Origin: Bacillus sp. (in: firmicutes)
GTDB taxonomy: Bacteria; Bacillota; Bacilli; Bacillales; Cytobacillaceae
Direction: 5' to 3'
Assembly: GCA_011524525.1 (NCBI GenBank)
Contig: WTKE01000018.1
Span: 17,645-68,384, forward strand
DNA: 50,740 bases
Numbering within the stretch: position 1 is the first letter of the stretch; each line of letters begins with the position of its first letter. Made by a program: the position numbers and the translations under genes. The notes under the pieces were generated by a model. That model had not been told where the DNA came from. It saw only the letters and a list, made by a program, of their open reading frames with translations, and did not search any database. Positions 40,039 to 49,546 of the stretch are shown piece by piece.

Positions 40039-40130
40039 AGGATTGTTACTGGTTATGCAGGCAAAACCTAAATCACGTAAACTATGAGACTAGTATGTCT
40101 TCTCTACGTGATTTAGGTTTTTTTATTTTT
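40039..40130 (+). promoter_or_regulatory. RAT/terminator antitermination switch of the second bgl gene
   Basis: AGGATTGTTACTGG-ttat-GCAGGCAAAACCT (40039-40069) is nearly identical to the B. subtilis LicT RAT. Its 3' end is the 5' arm of a terminator with perfect 15-bp arms: AACCTAAATCACGTA (40065-40079) and TACGTGATTTAGGTT (40105-40119), followed by TTTTTTT. LicT binding would block the terminator. Confidence 0.92.
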
Positions 40131-40171
40131 ATCTGCTTGAAAGCGTAACCTAAAAACATAAATGGAGGTAA

Positions 40172-41617
<1,446 letters not shown>

Positions 41618-41624
41618 TAAATAG

Positions 41625-41662
41625 GAAAGCATTGGTCCTTTTTGGTGGGCCAATGCTTTTTT
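41625..41662. terminator. Bidirectional terminator between bgl and uppP
   Basis: AAAGCATTGGTCC and GGGCCAATGCTTT pair with one wobble; T7 follows on the plus strand and an A-rich start serves the minus strand. Confidence 0.8.
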
Positions 41663-41668
41663 GTTTGC

Positions 41669-42484
41669 TTATGAAAACTGCGATAACACCAACACCAATG
41701 GTCCGACAATAAAGCAATAATAAGCGAAATACTTCAGATTCCCTTTCTCCATAATCCCCATAAACCACTTAAGCGAGAAGTAGGATAATAATAGAGACAT
41801 CACAAATGCAACGATATAAGGAATAAGCATGTCTCCCAACTGCATGTCGCCTACTTTTAACACTATCGCTCCTAAGCTAACGGGAATATACAGGAGGAAC
41901 GAGAAGCGTAAGGCTGTTTCTCTTTTCATCCCTATTCCCATCGCAGCCACAATCGTGGCACCTGAGCGGCTAATTCCAGGAATCAGTGCCACTGCTTGAG
42001 CGCAACCAACAATAAGGGCATCTCTGACCGTTAACCCTCGGTCGCCTTTTGTCCCCTTAAGATTTCTAATAAGCCAAAGTGCTATCCCTGTAACAAGTAA
42101 CGCTCCTCCAATCGGAGCAATTCCTCTGAAATAACTAGAGATCGTATCTTCTAACAGAATCCCGATCACACCAGCAGGAATCGTACCGATAATTAAAAAT
42201 ACGATAAAGAGAAAATCATCCTTATCACCTGGATCCTTTTTCACCATATATTGGCTTCCGTTTTTTGCTAACCTGATGAGATCTTCTCGATAAATAAGTA
42301 ATACAGCCAAAAGGGAAGCGAAATTCATTAATACTTCAATGCTAAAATCTCCTTCAGCCACATCAATACCTAAAAATTCCTGAACGAGCACCAAGTGTCC
42401 GCTAGAGGAGATGGGAATAGGTTCTGTAAAACCTTGTAGAGCTCCTAAAAACGCATATTTTAATATGATTAATACTTCTTCCAT
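41669..42484 (-). CDS. uppP: Undecaprenyl-diphosphate phosphatase UppP (BacA)
   Basis: A 271-residue membrane enzyme with about eight helices that dephosphorylates undecaprenyl diphosphate, recycling the lipid carrier for peptidoglycan, and giving bacitracin resistance. Signature motifs [16 protein letters not shown] (residues ~18-33) and [11 protein letters not shown] are present. The first motif has Pro-Ile-Pro where many have Phe-Leu-Pro. The ATG at 42484 has AAAGGAG 7 bases upstream; a TTG just before is ignored. Confidence 0.93.
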   Translation of the reverse strand: MEEVLIILKYAFLGALQGFTEPIPISSSGHLVLVQEFLGIDVAEGDFSIEVLMNFASLLAVLLIYREDLIRLAKNGSQYMVKKDPGDKDDFLFIVFLIIGTIPAGVIGILLEDTISSYFRGIAPIGGALLVTGIALWLIRNLKGTKGDRGLTVRDALIVGCAQAVALIPGISRSGATIVAAMGIGMKRETALRFSFLLYIPVSLGAIVLKVGDMQLGDMLIPYIVAFVMSLLLSYFSLKWFMGIMEKGNLKYFAYYCFIVGPLVLVLSQFS

Positions 42485-42510
42485 CAACTCACTCCTTTAC
42501 GCATGGAAAG

Positions 42511-42534
42511 GGACTTGGAAAATAATCCAAGTCC
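42511..42534 (-). terminator. Weak terminator after the CorC gene
   Basis: On the minus strand, GGACTTGG-attatttt-CCAAGTCC followed by CTTTCC. The stem is perfect but the T tract is poor, so read-through into uppP is possible. Confidence 0.55.
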
Positions 42535-42549
42535 TCTCCTATTATACTA

Positions 42550-43845
42550 TTAAGCTCTTTTAATTTCCAAATATTGAATATGGTGCCCATCCTTCTTCTG
42601 AACTTTAAACACATATCCTTCTGCTTCTAGCTCCGTACCCACTTGTGCTTCCATATCCTGAGTCATGAACCAGCCACCAATGGTATCCACATCTTCATTT
42701 GATAATGTGGTTTCCAGTAGATGGTTTACATCCTCAACCAGCAACTTAGAATCTACGATATAGTGATTTTCATTAAGCTTTCGAATATCAGGTAATTCAT
42801 CCTCATCAAACTCATCGCGAATTTCCCCAACAATTTCTTCTAGAATATCTTCAACAGTGACTAATCCAGAAGTTCCACCATACTCATCTATTAATATTGC
42901 AATATGTGTACGTTCCTTTTGCATTTTTACGAGTAAATCATGAATTGGAACGGTCTCAATCACACGGATGATTGGGTTGATATAGCTCTGGACGGAAAAG
43001 CCTTCTCGCTTCTCTTCCTCTGAAATATCAGCTGTTAAAAGTTCTTTCACATTAATAAAGCCAACTATATTATCTTTATCACCGTTCTCAACAGGATAAC
43101 GAGTATAATTCTCCGACTTTATCGTTGCTAATATATCGGCATATGACTCATCAATAGAAATGGATACCATCTCTGTTCGAGGGACCATGATCTCTTTGGC
43201 AATTCTTTCATCAAATTCAAAAATATTGTTCATGTATTTCAGTTCGTTTTTGTTAATTTCTCCACTCTTATAGCTCTCGGACAAGAGAATTCTTAATTCT
43301 TCCTCTGAGTGTGCTAATTCATGTTCGGAAGCAGGCTTTAATCCGAACAGCCCTACAAGCTTCCGAGCTGATCCATTTAAGAACCAGATAATCGGGTACA
43401 TGATTCGGTAGAACCAAATGATTGCACCCGCGAATAATAAAGTAACCGTCTCCGCTTTTTGGATGGCAAAGGTTTTTGGTGCTAGCTCACCTACAACCAC
43501 ATGTAAAAATGTGACTAAGGCAAAGGCAATTCCGAAGGACAAAATTTCTGTTAGTGACTCATTTATATGAAAATGCTCAAATAAAGGATGAAGGATTTTT
43601 TCAACAGTTGGTTCTCCAAGCCACCCTAATCCTAGAGCAGTAATCGTTATTCCTAACTGACACGCAGATAAATATTCATCGAGATGGGTCACTACTTTTT
43701 TTGCGGATAGTGCTCCCTTTTTCCCTTCCGAAATCAATTGATCAATTCTCGACACACGTACCTTTACAATAGCAAACTCTGTAGCTACGAAAAAAGCAGT
43801 TAAAGCAATTAATAAAGCAATCAAAAGTAAATTTACAGTTGTCAA
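42550..43845 (-). CDS. CNNM/CorC-type transporter (DUF21-CBS-CorC)
   Basis: 431 residues: N-terminal DUF21/CNNM transmembrane domain (about 1-200, helices [36 protein letters not shown]), a CBS pair (about 215-335, [20 protein letters not shown]) and a C-terminal CorC_HlyC domain (about 350-430). The family is often annotated as hemolysin, but members export Mg2+ or Co2+ or regulate their levels. Start is TTG at 43845, aligning with the B. subtilis paralogues' N-terminus. Only 53 bp separate it from the MerR gene. Confidence 0.88.
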   Translation of the reverse strand: MTTVNLLLIALLIALTAFFVATEFAIVKVRVSRIDQLISEGKKGALSAKKVVTHLDEYLSACQLGITITALGLGWLGEPTVEKILHPLFEHFHINESLTEILSFGIAFALVTFLHVVVGELAPKTFAIQKAETVTLLFAGAIIWFYRIMYPIIWFLNGSARKLVGLFGLKPASEHELAHSEEELRILLSESYKSGEINKNELKYMNNIFEFDERIAKEIMVPRTEMVSISIDESYADILATIKSENYTRYPVENGDKDNIVGFINVKELLTADISEEEKREGFSVQSYINPIIRVIETVPIHDLLVKMQKERTHIAILIDEYGGTSGLVTVEDILEEIVGEIRDEFDEDELPDIRKLNENHYIVDSKLLVEDVNHLLETTLSNEDVDTIGGWFMTQDMEAQVGTELEAEGYVFKVQKKDGHHIQYLEIKRA

Positions 43846-43850
43846 CGATC

Positions 43851-43869
43851 GGTCCTACTAAGTAAGACC
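43851..43869 (-). other. Hairpin between two possible ribosome binding sites of the CorC gene
   Basis: On the minus strand, GGTCTTACT-t-AGTAGGACC is a near-perfect 9-bp inverted repeat. It contains the weak proximal ribosome binding site AGTAGGA. A strong GGAGGTG lies at 43878-43872 just upstream; if the hairpin folds, that site is 9 bases from the TTG. A -10-like TATACT at 43885-43880 could place a transcript start inside the strong site. Confidence 0.5.
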
Positions 43870-43898
43870 TACACCTCCCAGTATAGTAAAACAATAGT

Positions 43899-44276
43899 TT
43901 AATTAATCAATAACAAAAGTGTCTGTATTAATGAAAGACTCTCATTGGATACATTCTTTTTTACATTCTTTAAATTCTTTTGATCCAGATGAGCTAACAC
44001 ATCTGTGACCTCTTTTTCCAATCCTTGAATCTTCAGTCTTAGTTCAAGAACATCGATTTCTTCTGCATCTTTTTCTACAACCATTTCTTTTATTTCTTCG
44101 AGTGACATTCCGTTTTTTTTACATTTTTCAATATAATGCAGTCGTTCAATCGCCGACTTATCATAATAGCGATAATTTGAAGTGGAACGTTCTACTTTTA
44201 ACAGTCCTAGATTCGTATAATAATCGATGGTTCTCTTTGTAACATTTGCCATTTCCGCTAACTCACCAATTTTCAA
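43899..44276 (-). CDS. MerR-family transcriptional regulator
   Basis: 125 residues from TTG at 44276. The N-terminal MerR winged helix is clear: KIGELAEMANVTKRTIDYYTNLGLLKV and NYRYYDKSAIERL. It is followed by a helical dimerisation region and no recognisable ligand domain. No cysteine pattern of metal-sensing members is present, so the signal is unknown. The start is uncertain: the frame is open to 44390 and a GTG at 44312 is possible, but neither has a ribosome binding site. The good GGAGGGG (44302-44296) instead precedes a five-codon ORF whose stop overlaps this TTG. Confidence 0.7.
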   Translation of the reverse strand: MKIGELAEMANVTKRTIDYYTNLGLLKVERSTSNYRYYDKSAIERLHYIEKCKKNGMSLEEIKEMVVEKDAEEIDVLELRLKIQGLEKEVTDVLAHLDQKNLKNVKKNVSNESLSLIQTLLLLIN

Positions 44277-44330
44277 CTTCTCAGTCCCAAACGAACCCCT
44301 CCAAACCGTCACGTGATAGTTATGAAATGA

Positions 44331-44359
44331 ATTATACAATGAGTCTAGCTTTATAACAA
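44331..44359 (-). promoter_or_regulatory. merR promoter
   Basis: -35 TTGTTA (44359-44354), 17 bp, -10 TATAAT (44336-44331). Transcription would start near 44324, leaving a ~48-nt leader before the TTG start. Confidence 0.7.
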
Positions 44360-44392
44360 CTAATACGCACGATATGGAATAAAGTTTCATAG

Positions 44393-44418
44393 AAAAGCCC
44401 CCTACTTGAGGGGGCTTT
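44393..44418 (-). terminator. Terminator of the ApbE/ferric-reductase operon
   Basis: On the minus strand, AAAGCCCCCT-caagt-AGGGGGCTTTTCT. Confidence 0.8.
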
Positions 44419-44421
44419 AAC

Positions 44422-44973
44422 TTATGATTGTGTTACAGAAACCTTTCGTGCACTTGCTATCGCCCTGTTCTTTTTCATACGATAAATCATGTAAAAAGTT
44501 GAACCCAGCACGAACAGAAAGCTAGTAAAATAAAGCCATATCGCCCAGCTCGTACTTGAATCTGTGCCAAGTAATAGTCCATGAACAAGTGAGAGAAACC
44601 AAACAGGAAACACTAAATAGTGCGACTTTTTCCAAAGAGATCTTCCTATTACCTTCATAAAATTCGAGGTTAATATAACGATAACTAATAAATAGGCGGC
44701 GATCGTCCCCATGGCACTTAAAATAGGATGATAAGAAGCCATAAACGGGATGAAAATTTCTTCTATTGTATAAGGTTCGTATTGGTCAAAAATAAGCAAT
44801 GCCGCGTGAATTCCAATGGTTACTAGAGCAACTTGTCCAATCGCCTGGTGAAATTCTAAGATTCTCCACTTCTTCCCTGGTATATGTTTAATGATTCCTG
44901 CCAGTATTGATAAGGTCAACAACACATATGCGGTTAGCCCGGTGACACGTATTAATATCCAAATCCAACTCAT
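44422..44973 (-). CDS. Ferric-reductase-like transmembrane (heme b) protein
   Basis: 183 residues, five to six transmembrane helices (WIWILIRVTGLTAYVLLTLSI; GQVALVTIGIHAALLIF; ILSAMGTIAAYLLVIVIL; YLVFPVWFLSLVHGLLLG; AIWLYFTSFLFVLGSTFYMI). His42 and His56 on two helices and His118 and His130 on later ones are placed like the bis-heme ligands of the ferric reductase/YedZ group. There is no FAD or NADPH domain, so it would take electrons from a membrane or flavoprotein partner. It overlaps apbE by 4 bp (ATGA). Confidence 0.8.
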   Translation of the reverse strand: MSWIWILIRVTGLTAYVLLTLSILAGIIKHIPGKKWRILEFHQAIGQVALVTIGIHAALLIFDQYEPYTIEEIFIPFMASYHPILSAMGTIAAYLLVIVILTSNFMKVIGRSLWKKSHYLVFPVWFLSLVHGLLLGTDSSTSWAIWLYFTSFLFVLGSTFYMIYRMKKNRAIASARKVSVTQS

Positions 44974-45866
44974 GATGATACCTCCAATCTTTCAAAAAGG
45001 GTAGTGTCTCCTCCGACTGTTACTTTGTGACTATGAAAATAAACAATATATGCCGTATAAGGAAACTTCTTAAAGACCATCTTCTTTGCCTGCTCAAAAG
45101 GTAAGATACAAAACAGCTTTGACATCGTTTCTGCTTCCATCGTTGTTTGAGCAATGGCTGTTGCTTGTAACACGTTATTAACGGCGACCTCACCACTTTG
45201 TCCATTCACAATATGGTGAAAGGTTTGGTTGCCATCCGACCATTTACGGTAGTTTTTTCCCGAAGTGGCCATCGACATATCTGTCAGAAAAAACCGCATC
45301 ATATCTTTTCCGGTTATAACGGGATGTTCAATTCCGACCTGCTGTGTACCAATAACTGCTAGATCTCCGCCTGCATTTACGATTGCGTCTGTAACTCCTT
45401 CTTTCAGCAAATGCTCTTTTGCACGATCCACCATATAACCTTTTCCAAAGCCGCCAAAATCAAGAGAGAAATTCTCATTTTTAATCATCCATTGCTTAGA
45501 TAATGGCTCAAATGGTTCCTTCACAAAACCTCTTGAGGCAGTACTATTAAAAACAGGTGAAAAATCTGAAGAGTAAGAGGCAGTATAGCCAATGGACTTC
45601 ATCACATTTCCTAAAAAAGGATTCACATAGTAGTCTACTTTTCTTGAGAGCTTCATGGATTTTTCAAATAAATCAGCGATTGTTTCTTCGAGGTATACTG
45701 GCACATGTAGAGGACTGTGGTTAATAAAATCGAGTTCATTTCCTTGGATAAAACGACTCGCTTTACATTCAAAGGTTGTGAAATCATTCATCAAGTAGTT
45801 CTGTAGTGCTTGATTCATGCCCTTCAATTTAATTGTAGAATTCATGGCCTTAAATGTTGTTTCCAT
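44970..45866 (-). CDS. apbE: FAD:protein FMN transferase (ApbE-like)
   Basis: 298 residues. ApbE-family features: the flavin-binding SLDFGGFGKGYMVDRAKEHL region broken by a turn, VNAGGDLAVIG, MATSGKNYRKW with the Mg2+-site and HHIVNGQSGEVAVNN. The enzyme attaches FMN from FAD to Thr or Ser of exported redox proteins. It has no signal peptide, so this copy may be cytoplasmic. No protein with the usual acceptor motif (D/S-G-A-[S/T]-T) is seen in the window. Its start overlaps the stop of the small Ser-rich gene (TAATG). Confidence 0.88.
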   Translation of the reverse strand: METTFKAMNSTIKLKGMNQALQNYLMNDFTTFECKASRFIQGNELDFINHSPLHVPVYLEETIADLFEKSMKLSRKVDYYVNPFLGNVMKSIGYTASYSSDFSPVFNSTASRGFVKEPFEPLSKQWMIKNENFSLDFGGFGKGYMVDRAKEHLLKEGVTDAIVNAGGDLAVIGTQQVGIEHPVITGKDMMRFFLTDMSMATSGKNYRKWSDGNQTFHHIVNGQSGEVAVNNVLQATAIAQTTMEAETMSKLFCILPFEQAKKMVFKKFPYTAYIVYFHSHKVTVGGDTTLFERLEVSS

Positions 45867-46147
45867 TACCTTGACGACCCCGAACTACCTGAACTTTGTT
45901 CGTATCCACTCGAAGGGGCTTCAAAGGTTCGATCTCCTCGTGATGACTGACTCCAACTTGATTCGTCCGTCGTTTCTTCGACGGTTTCACTGTCCTCTAA
46001 GGGCAGGCTGGTATTACTATTATTTATAGCGACAGATTCTTCTGATGTAGAAGTTCCATTTGCGTTTCCAGTGACAAGGCCAACAAACGTTAAAAATGTA
46101 AGGGAAGTAGCTGAGATCACAGACCATTTAGCCTTTTTCTTCTTCAT
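45866..46147 (-). CDS. Small Ser-rich single-pass membrane or secreted protein
   Basis: 93 residues: KKKKAKW, one hydrophobic segment (SVISATSLTFLTFVGLVTG, residues 9-27) followed by a low-complexity tail rich in Ser, Thr, Glu and Gly and ending GYEQSSGSSGSSR. The N-terminus could be a signal peptide or an anchor. It is the first gene of the operon with ApbE and the ferric-reductase-like protein and overlaps apbE by one base. I do not recognise a family, and the tail lacks the known ApbE acceptor motif. RBS AAAAGGAGAATG. Confidence 0.75.
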   Translation of the reverse strand: MKKKKAKWSVISATSLTFLTFVGLVTGNANGTSTSEESVAINNSNTSLPLEDSETVEETTDESSWSQSSRGDRTFEAPSSGYEQSSGSSGSSR

Positions 46148-46172
46148 CTTTCATTCTCCTTTTCTTCGTTAT

Positions 46173-46200
46173 TACTATACTGTACTTGGAAATAATGAAA
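46173..46200 (-). promoter_or_regulatory. Possible promoter of the ApbE operon
   Basis: -35 TTTTCA (46200-46195), 16 bp, -10 TATAGT (46178-46173), 26 bp before the first gene. Confidence 0.5.
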
Positions 46201-46240
46201 ATTTAATGACAAAAAGAAGACAAAGTGCGTAACCTATTAG

Positions 46241-46275
46241 AAAAAAATAGCGTAACCACCAAATGATGATTACGC
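46241..46275 (-). terminator. pncA terminator
   Basis: On the minus strand, GCGTAATCATC-atttg-GTGGTTACGC followed by TATTTTTTT. Confidence 0.8.
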
Positions 46276-46285
46276 CTAAAGAAAA

Positions 46286-46831
46286 TTATATAATTTGTGC
46301 GTTCATGCTTCCTTTGAAATGTCCTAACGCCCAGTCATGGCCCGCTTGATTAAAGCTAGCTACCGCTTTTTCGTGTATGACGATTTTAAAGCCTTTGTTA
46401 TAGGCATCGACAGCAGTATGTAACACACAAATATCGGTACAAACACCGACTAAGTGGACCTCTGTAATGCCTCGCTCTCTTAGCTTGATCTCTATATCCG
46501 TCCCAGCGAAAGCACTGTAGCGTGTTTTATCCATCCAATACACATGTTCCTTCTCCTGGTTTTGAAGATACAGCGTGTTTAACGTCCCATACAAATGCCT
46601 GCCATCCGTTCCTTCAATATTATGAGGAGGATACAGTTCTGTTTCTGGATGATAATGATCTCCCTCTTTATGCAGGTCAATCGCAAACACCACGTACTCG
46701 CCTTTGTTGATAAACTCCTCTGAAATCTTGGTGATTTCTTCTTCGATGGCTATTCCAGGCTCTCCACATGGCAAAGCACCTACAACAAAATCATTCGTAT
46801 AATCGATATTGATCAAAGCTCTCTTTGTCAT
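46286..46831 (-). CDS. pncA: Nicotinamidase PncA
   Basis: 181 residues of the isochorismatase-like cysteine hydrolase fold. Catalytic triad Asp10 (INIDYTNDF), Lys102 (MDKTRYSAF) and the Cys in GVCTDICVLHTAVDA. It also has DLHKEGDHYHPE, giving the metal-binding Asp/His residues. It deamidates nicotinamide to nicotinate in NAD salvage. The sequence follows B. subtilis PncA nearly end to end. Monocistronic, with a terminator downstream. Confidence 0.93.
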   Translation of the reverse strand: MTKRALINIDYTNDFVVGALPCGEPGIAIEEEITKISEEFINKGEYVVFAIDLHKEGDHYHPETELYPPHNIEGTDGRHLYGTLNTLYLQNQEKEHVYWMDKTRYSAFAGTDIEIKLRERGITEVHLVGVCTDICVLHTAVDAYNKGFKIVIHEKAVASFNQAGHDWALGHFKGSMNAQII

Positions 46832-46873
46832 CGTTTACACTCCTCAAGAATATGTCATACCTTCATTGTAAGG

Positions 46874-48256
46874 TTATTCCTCTAGCTTTGAAAGTTTGAA
46901 CCCAGTTATTCCAAATATCATGGTAATGATCGGACTCAACAAACAGAAGAACGTAAAAGGAAGATAAGATAAAGTCTCTACTCCCAATACTCCCGTTAAA
47001 AAGACACCACATACACTCCAGGGAACAAGTGGATTGACTACCGTCCCTGAATCTTCTAGTATTCTAGAAAGATTTTTCCCGTGTAAGCCCATCTTTTTGT
47101 ACCTTTCTTTAAAAGAACTTCCTGTTAAAAGGATTGAGAGGTATTGTTCCCCGACTAAGAAATTGATGGTAATGGCTGTTCCAGCCGTCCAAACCACAAG
47201 ACTCCATACTTTATTCAACATGCCGCTAATTCCTGCAAGCAAAGCTGGTAGAATTCCAAGCTTAAAAAATAACCCACCCATAGCTAACGCCAAAAGAATA
47301 AGCGAAACCGAAAACATCATACTTTCCATCCCACCTCTAGATAACATGGAATCGATTTCCTCCACTCCTGTGTTGGAAGAATAACCAGTAAATAGGGTGT
47401 TCATTAGTCCCTGAAGATGGATTTCCTTTTGTACAAATATCGTAACGAAAAGAGAAGTAGCAATGCCTGATGCTAAAGTGATAATCGCTGGAACTTTTTT
47501 AATGGCTAACAGTGCTAACACGATAAATGGGAATAAAGAGTACCAATGAACAAGATCATGGTCTTTCAAACTTGCTTTTAAAAGTTCTAAATCGGCAAAG
47601 TTCGCAGCAGATTCTGCGGGTGACAACAGAATAAATAATAAAAAGGATAAGATAAACGCCGGGACCGTTGTCCAAGCCATATTTCTGATATGGTCAAACA
47701 AGTCTACGTGAACAGTAGAAGATGCCAAAATGGTTGTATCTGATAAAGGTGACATTTTATCTCCGAAAAACGCCCCAGAAATCACGGCCCCTGCTGTTAT
47801 AGCATCTGAAAGTCCCAGAGCAGTGGAAACACTCATAAAAGCAACACCAATGGTCGCTGCCGTCGTTAGCGAACTTCCAATACTCATGCCAATTATAGCG
47901 GTCACCGCAAACACAATCGCATAGAACCATCTATCGCTGACGACTTCAAGAGCTAAGTAGATAAAAGTAGGAATCGTTCCACTCTCCATCCAACTACTAA
48001 TCAGCATCCCGATAAAAAGAAAAATAAATACGGCTCCAGCTCCAGATTTAGCTCCATTAATGATCGCCTCTTCCAATTCTTTAACAGAGACCTTCTTATA
48101 AATACCGTAAAGAAACAGTCCCATGATCGCTAAAACAATGGGAATATGAGGAACTGCACCGGCAAATATAAGAGAATAACTAATTCCCCCAATAACTATC
48201 ATGGAGATAATAAAGGCTTCCAATGGTTTTAATGTTAATACGCTGTCTTGATTCAT
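46874..48256 (-). CDS. NhaC-family Na+/H+ antiporter or amino/organic acid antiporter
   Basis: 460 residues, about eleven transmembrane helices, with NhaC-family signatures (SGAGAVFIFLFIGMLISSW, GAFFGDKMSPLSDTTILASS, GTVVNPLVPWSVCGVFL). Members include YheL/MleN-type antiporters. The frame opens 10 codons earlier, but the ATG at 48256 has TTGGAGGAAAA 7 bases upstream and is used. A T-box-like leader with its own promoter precedes it, which suggests amino-acid-linked regulation; T-box-controlled NhaC-like proteins have been proposed to be amino-acid transporters. Confidence 0.85.
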   Translation of the reverse strand: MNQDSVLTLKPLEAFIISMIVIGGISYSLIFAGAVPHIPIVLAIMGLFLYGIYKKVSVKELEEAIINGAKSGAGAVFIFLFIGMLISSWMESGTIPTFIYLALEVVSDRWFYAIVFAVTAIIGMSIGSSLTTAATIGVAFMSVSTALGLSDAITAGAVISGAFFGDKMSPLSDTTILASSTVHVDLFDHIRNMAWTTVPAFILSFLLFILLSPAESAANFADLELLKASLKDHDLVHWYSLFPFIVLALLAIKKVPAIITLASGIATSLFVTIFVQKEIHLQGLMNTLFTGYSSNTGVEEIDSMLSRGGMESMMFSVSLILLALAMGGLFFKLGILPALLAGISGMLNKVWSLVVWTAGTAITINFLVGEQYLSILLTGSSFKERYKKMGLHGKNLSRILEDSGTVVNPLVPWSVCGVFLTGVLGVETLSYLPFTFFCLLSPIITMIFGITGFKLSKLEE

Positions 48257-48285
48257 GATGTTTTCCTCCAATAGGGTTTTGCGCA

Positions 48286-48449
48286 AAAGAAAAAAGCCCT
48301 CACGTCAATAGGGACAAAGGAGCTCCGCATTACTACCCTAATTCATATAAGAATAGCAGACTTTTCACATGGAAGTTCGCTACTTTACTTGAACGCTTTT
48401 TAGCATTAAAGTATGTTACTAATATAATAATTTACTAGGTTTCTGTCAA
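48286..48449 (-). promoter_or_regulatory. nhaC promoter and T-box-like terminator leader
   Basis: Sigma-A promoter TTGACA (48449-48444), 17 bp, TATATT (48426-48421), then a ~130-nt leader. Near its end, AGGGTAGTAATGCGG (48339-48325) resembles the T-box AGGGTGGNACCGCG (7 of the 10 core positions). GTCCCT-attgacgtg-AGGGC-TTTTTT (48315-48286) can act as terminator while the same CCCT can pair back with AGGG. The UGG that should bind the tRNA CCA end has become UAG, and only ~85 nt precede it, too short for a standard Stem I. Confidence 0.55.
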
Positions 48450-48452
48450 GAA

Positions 48453-48487
48453 AAAAGCAGTGAGTCCTAATTGGACTCACTGCTTTT
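48453..48487 (-). terminator. catE terminator
   Basis: AAAAGCAGTGAGTCC-taatt-GGACTCACTGCTTTT; the T tract on the minus strand is directly followed by the nhaC -35. Confidence 0.85.
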
Positions 48488-48492
48488 CACCA

Positions 48493-49344
48493 CTAAACCT
48501 CTAATCGTATTCGATTTCCTGAAGGATCTGCCGCAATATATGAGCCATTCTCCTTCGTAACTGCTACGCCCATTCCTTGTAATTGAGAGATGATCTGCTC
48601 TCTCTTTTCTTCACTTGGAAACACCATCGTATAAGAGTCCATGCCAATGCTATTTTTAGCAGCAGGCGGGGCACCCACACCATTCCATGTGTTCAGTCCA
48701 ATATGGTGATGGTATTTACCAGTAGAAATAAATAATGCCTGCCCTCCGTATCGAGTAACAACCTCGAATCCGAGTCCCTTTGTATAAAACTCCTCTGTTT
48801 TCTGTAACTCTGACACATGAAGATGGATATGCCCCATAATCGTACCAGCCGGCATTCCCGCCCACGCTTTGCCTTCTCCCTCAGCAAGAAGACTTTCCGC
48901 ATCTAACGCAACCGTGGCCATTTCTACTTCTCCATTATTCCAACTCCATCCAGAAGCAGGTCTGTCTGCATACACTTCAATTCCATTTCCATCTGGGTCA
49001 GCTAAATAGATCGCTTCACTGACCAAATGATCGGAAGCTCCTTGTAATGGATAACGCATCTGTAGAAAATGCTTTAGTAATCTTCCTAAATCGGCACGAG
49101 TTGGTAAAAGTAAAGCGAAATGATACAAGCCAGTTGTTCGCCCTTGCTTCGGCACGACCTCATCTGGCTGCTGAATAGAAACAAGTATGGTTTTTCCGTC
49201 AGCTGTTAGTTCGGCGGTACGGTCTGTTTGGTGTAACATCTGAAGTCCAATGACTTCTTTGTAAAACGTAAGCGAACGCTCTAAGTTTTCTACTTTTAGG
49301 TTTACTTGGCTAACAAATGTATTTGGTTCACGATGGAATCCCAT
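48493..49344 (-). CDS. catE: Catechol-2,3-dioxygenase-like VOC protein CatE
   Basis: 283 residues with two glyoxalase/VOC domains. N-domain: VNLKVENLERSLTFYKEVIGLQ and YLADPDGNGIEVYADRP. C-domain: metal His in GHIHLHVS, metal His in KYHHHIGLN, and metal Glu in the C-terminal NRIRLEV, giving the 2-His-1-carboxylate site. It closely resembles B. subtilis CatE (YfiE), which cleaves catechol during quinone detoxification. Divergent from an HxlR-type regulator with an operator between them. Confidence 0.87.
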   Translation of the reverse strand: MGFHREPNTFVSQVNLKVENLERSLTFYKEVIGLQMLHQTDRTAELTADGKTILVSIQQPDEVVPKQGRTTGLYHFALLLPTRADLGRLLKHFLQMRYPLQGASDHLVSEAIYLADPDGNGIEVYADRPASGWSWNNGEVEMATVALDAESLLAEGEGKAWAGMPAGTIMGHIHLHVSELQKTEEFYTKGLGFEVVTRYGGQALFISTGKYHHHIGLNTWNGVGAPPAAKNSIGMDSYTMVFPSEEKREQIISQLQGMGVAVTKENGSYIAADPSGNRIRLEV

Positions 49345-49429
49345 TTGTAATCTCTCCTTTAGTGCATTTCTTCATGTATACTTATCATTTACTTTTTATC
49401 TATTAAAAACCTTAACGAAATTGTTAGTA

Positions 49430-49476
49430 ACTTACTTTATGTAAGTAATTATATTTTCATAACAAACAAACGTCAA
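49430..49476 (-). promoter_or_regulatory. catE promoter and HxlR-family operator
   Basis: -35 TTGACG (49476-49471), exactly 17 bp, -10 TATAAT (49453-49448). Just after the -10 lies ACTTAC-tttat-GTAAGT (49430-49446), a perfect 6-bp-arm palindrome, with a further half-site AAGTAAGTA at 49475-49483 overlapping the -35. Placement over the transcription start fits repression. Confidence 0.75.
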
Positions 49477-49546
49477 GTAAGTATTTTATAAAAAATAATT
49501 TAATTATGAAAAAAAGGGTTTATAATAGAAGGAAGGAGTGATTGTC

